Shown here one piece after another: positions 5,041 through 5,845 of a DNA stretch of 5,845 nt. How positions within the stretch are numbered: the first letter of the stretch is position 1; each line of letters starts with the position of its first letter. Under the pieces are notes generated by a model, which was not told the DNA's origin, made no database searches, and saw nothing but the letters and a program-made list of their open reading frames with translations. Origin of the DNA: Bradyrhizobiaceae bacterium (lineage in GTDB: Bacteria; Pseudomonadota; Alphaproteobacteria; Rhizobiales; Xanthobacteraceae); contig JAEULX010000118.1 in NCBI GenBank assembly GCA_016793685.1, positions 1 to 5,845 of the forward strand, in the 5' to 3' direction. The translations under genes and the position numbers were made by a program.

Positions 5041-5845
5041 TCAGTGCTCTTCGAGCACGGTGCGGCCGCGCGGCTTGCGGATTTCGTCGACCATCGCCTG
5101 CATCTCCCGCGAGGGTTCCGGGCCCAACCGGCTGACGATGAACATGATGATGAAGCCGAGCGGCATCCCCAACAGCCCGCAATTGATGTTGTTGAGGCCG
5201 AACCAGCCCACCTTGGACTGCAGCGGGTTGGCGGCGCTTGCCGGCACGTCGGCGATCCATTTCGGATCGGCGAGAATTTTCGCCACGTCGACGAGCGGCG
5301 CCCCATTTATCGGATTGGTCAACGCCGACATGCCGAAGTAGTTCACGCCCGCTTGCGGATAATATCTGGTCACGACCAGATAGAAGATGCACAGGCCGAA
5401 ACCGCCGATGATGCCGAGAATGGCCGCCGTCGTGGTCGTGCGTTTCGACCATATGCCCATCACCAGGGCCGGGAAGTTCCCCGCCATGGCGAGTGAGAAC
5501 GCCCACCCGACCATCGCCAGGATGTCCGCCGGCTTGGTCGCTGCGAGCGTCGCCGCCCCCACCGCCACGACCAGCAACAGCGCGCGCGCCACCGTCAGTC
5601 GCCGGATCGCCGGTGCGTGCGGATCGAGCATCTTGTAGTAGATGTCGTGGCTGAGCGCATTGGCGATGGCGAGCAGGAGGCCATCGGCCGTAGAGAGGGC
5701 GGCGGCGAGACCGCCGGCCGCGACCAGGCCAGAGATCACATAGGGCATGCCGGCGATCTCGGGCGTCGAGAGCACGATCACGTCGGTGTTGATCGAGAAG
5801 TCCGCGAACTTGATGAAGTCGGGGTGACCCGCGATTGCCTTGCAG
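5041..5845 (-). CDS. Sodium:solute symporter, ActP/VC_2705-like, C-terminal part (5' end outside window)
   Basis: The last 267 residues of an SSS-family inner-membrane transporter, which couples Na+ (or H+) entry to uptake of a small solute; ActP-like members carry acetate and related short acids. The reading frame stays open to the window edge, so the GTG at 5781 is an internal valine codon rather than a start. The family core is clear: PEIAGMPYVISGLVAAGG then LAAALSTADGLLLAIANALSHDIYYKML, where the Ser-Thr pair (fragment residues 51-52) corresponds to the Na2-site helix of LeuT-fold transporters. Next come KPADILAMVGWAFSLAMAGNFPALVMGIWSKRTT and further membrane segments, the last being GLLGMPLGFIIMFIVSRLG. 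A hydrophilic tail (EPSREMQAMVDEIRKPRG) ends at the TGA at 5041-5043. The insert YFGMSALTNPINGAPLVDVAKILADP between the last helices fits the VC_2705 subgroup better than E. coli ActP. The DUF4212 small subunit often found upstream would lie outside the window. Substrate is inferred, not shown. Confidence 0.92.
   Translation of the reverse strand, partial: CKAIAGHPDFIKFADFSINTDVIVLSTPEIAGMPYVISGLVAAGGLAAALSTADGLLLAIANALSHDIYYKMLDPHAPAIRRLTVARALLLVVAVGAATLAATKPADILAMVGWAFSLAMAGNFPALVMGIWSKRTTTTAAILGIIGGFGLCIFYLVVTRYYPQAGVNYFGMSALTNPINGAPLVDVAKILADPKWIADVPASAANPLQSKVGWFGLNNINCGLLGMPLGFIIMFIVSRLGPEPSREMQAMVDEIRKPRGRTVLEEH

Overview
The window is a high-GC stretch of bacterial chromosome. Protein similarity and codon use point to an alphaproteobacterium, most likely Hyphomicrobiales (Bradyrhizobium/Xanthobacteraceae-like). 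This placement is an inference from the look of the proteins; there is no rRNA or other taxonomic marker. No mobile element, tRNA, rRNA or CRISPR array was seen. Coding density is high and most genes are ordinary housekeeping or metabolic families.

Layout, left to right. (1) 1-302, plus: the C-terminal end of a soluble lytic murein transglycosylase whose catalytic part lies outside the window. (2) 464-1525, plus: a sugar-kinase-like ROK protein whose conserved motifs run in a rotated order. The usual C-terminal adenosine motif comes first, and the usual N-terminal phosphate motif lies in the middle, so the protein looks like a circular permutation of the ROK fold. (3) 1578-2015, minus: a GlcG/HbpS (DUF336) small protein, convergent with the ROK gene. 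(4) 2016-2261: a divergent intergenic region with two inverted repeats that may be regulatory. (5) 2262-3719, plus: a two-CBS-domain plus DUF294 nucleotidyltransferase, a GlnD-like signalling protein. (6) 3720-3818: a convergent gap with a perfect 8-bp hairpin. (7) 3819-5845, minus: a transport cluster read leftward. It contains a Na+/solute symporter (ActP/VC_2705-like, N-terminus outside the window), a short YggT-like membrane protein, a 108-aa membrane protein and, after a 134-bp gap with a hairpin, a 122-aa membrane protein.

How the parts may work together. CBS-DUF294 proteins are, to my knowledge, recurrent neighbours of ActP-like symporters, so genes 5 and 7 probably form one functional unit: uptake of a small organic acid with a nucleotide-sensing modifier protein. 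The small membrane proteins sit with the symporter and have no known role. A C(UUCG)G hairpin followed by a T-rich run sits just after the symporter stop codon and could reduce expression of the small downstream genes. The ROK protein and the GlcG-like protein have no obvious link to the transport cluster. The most notable item is the permuted ROK protein; the least characterised are the three small membrane proteins.
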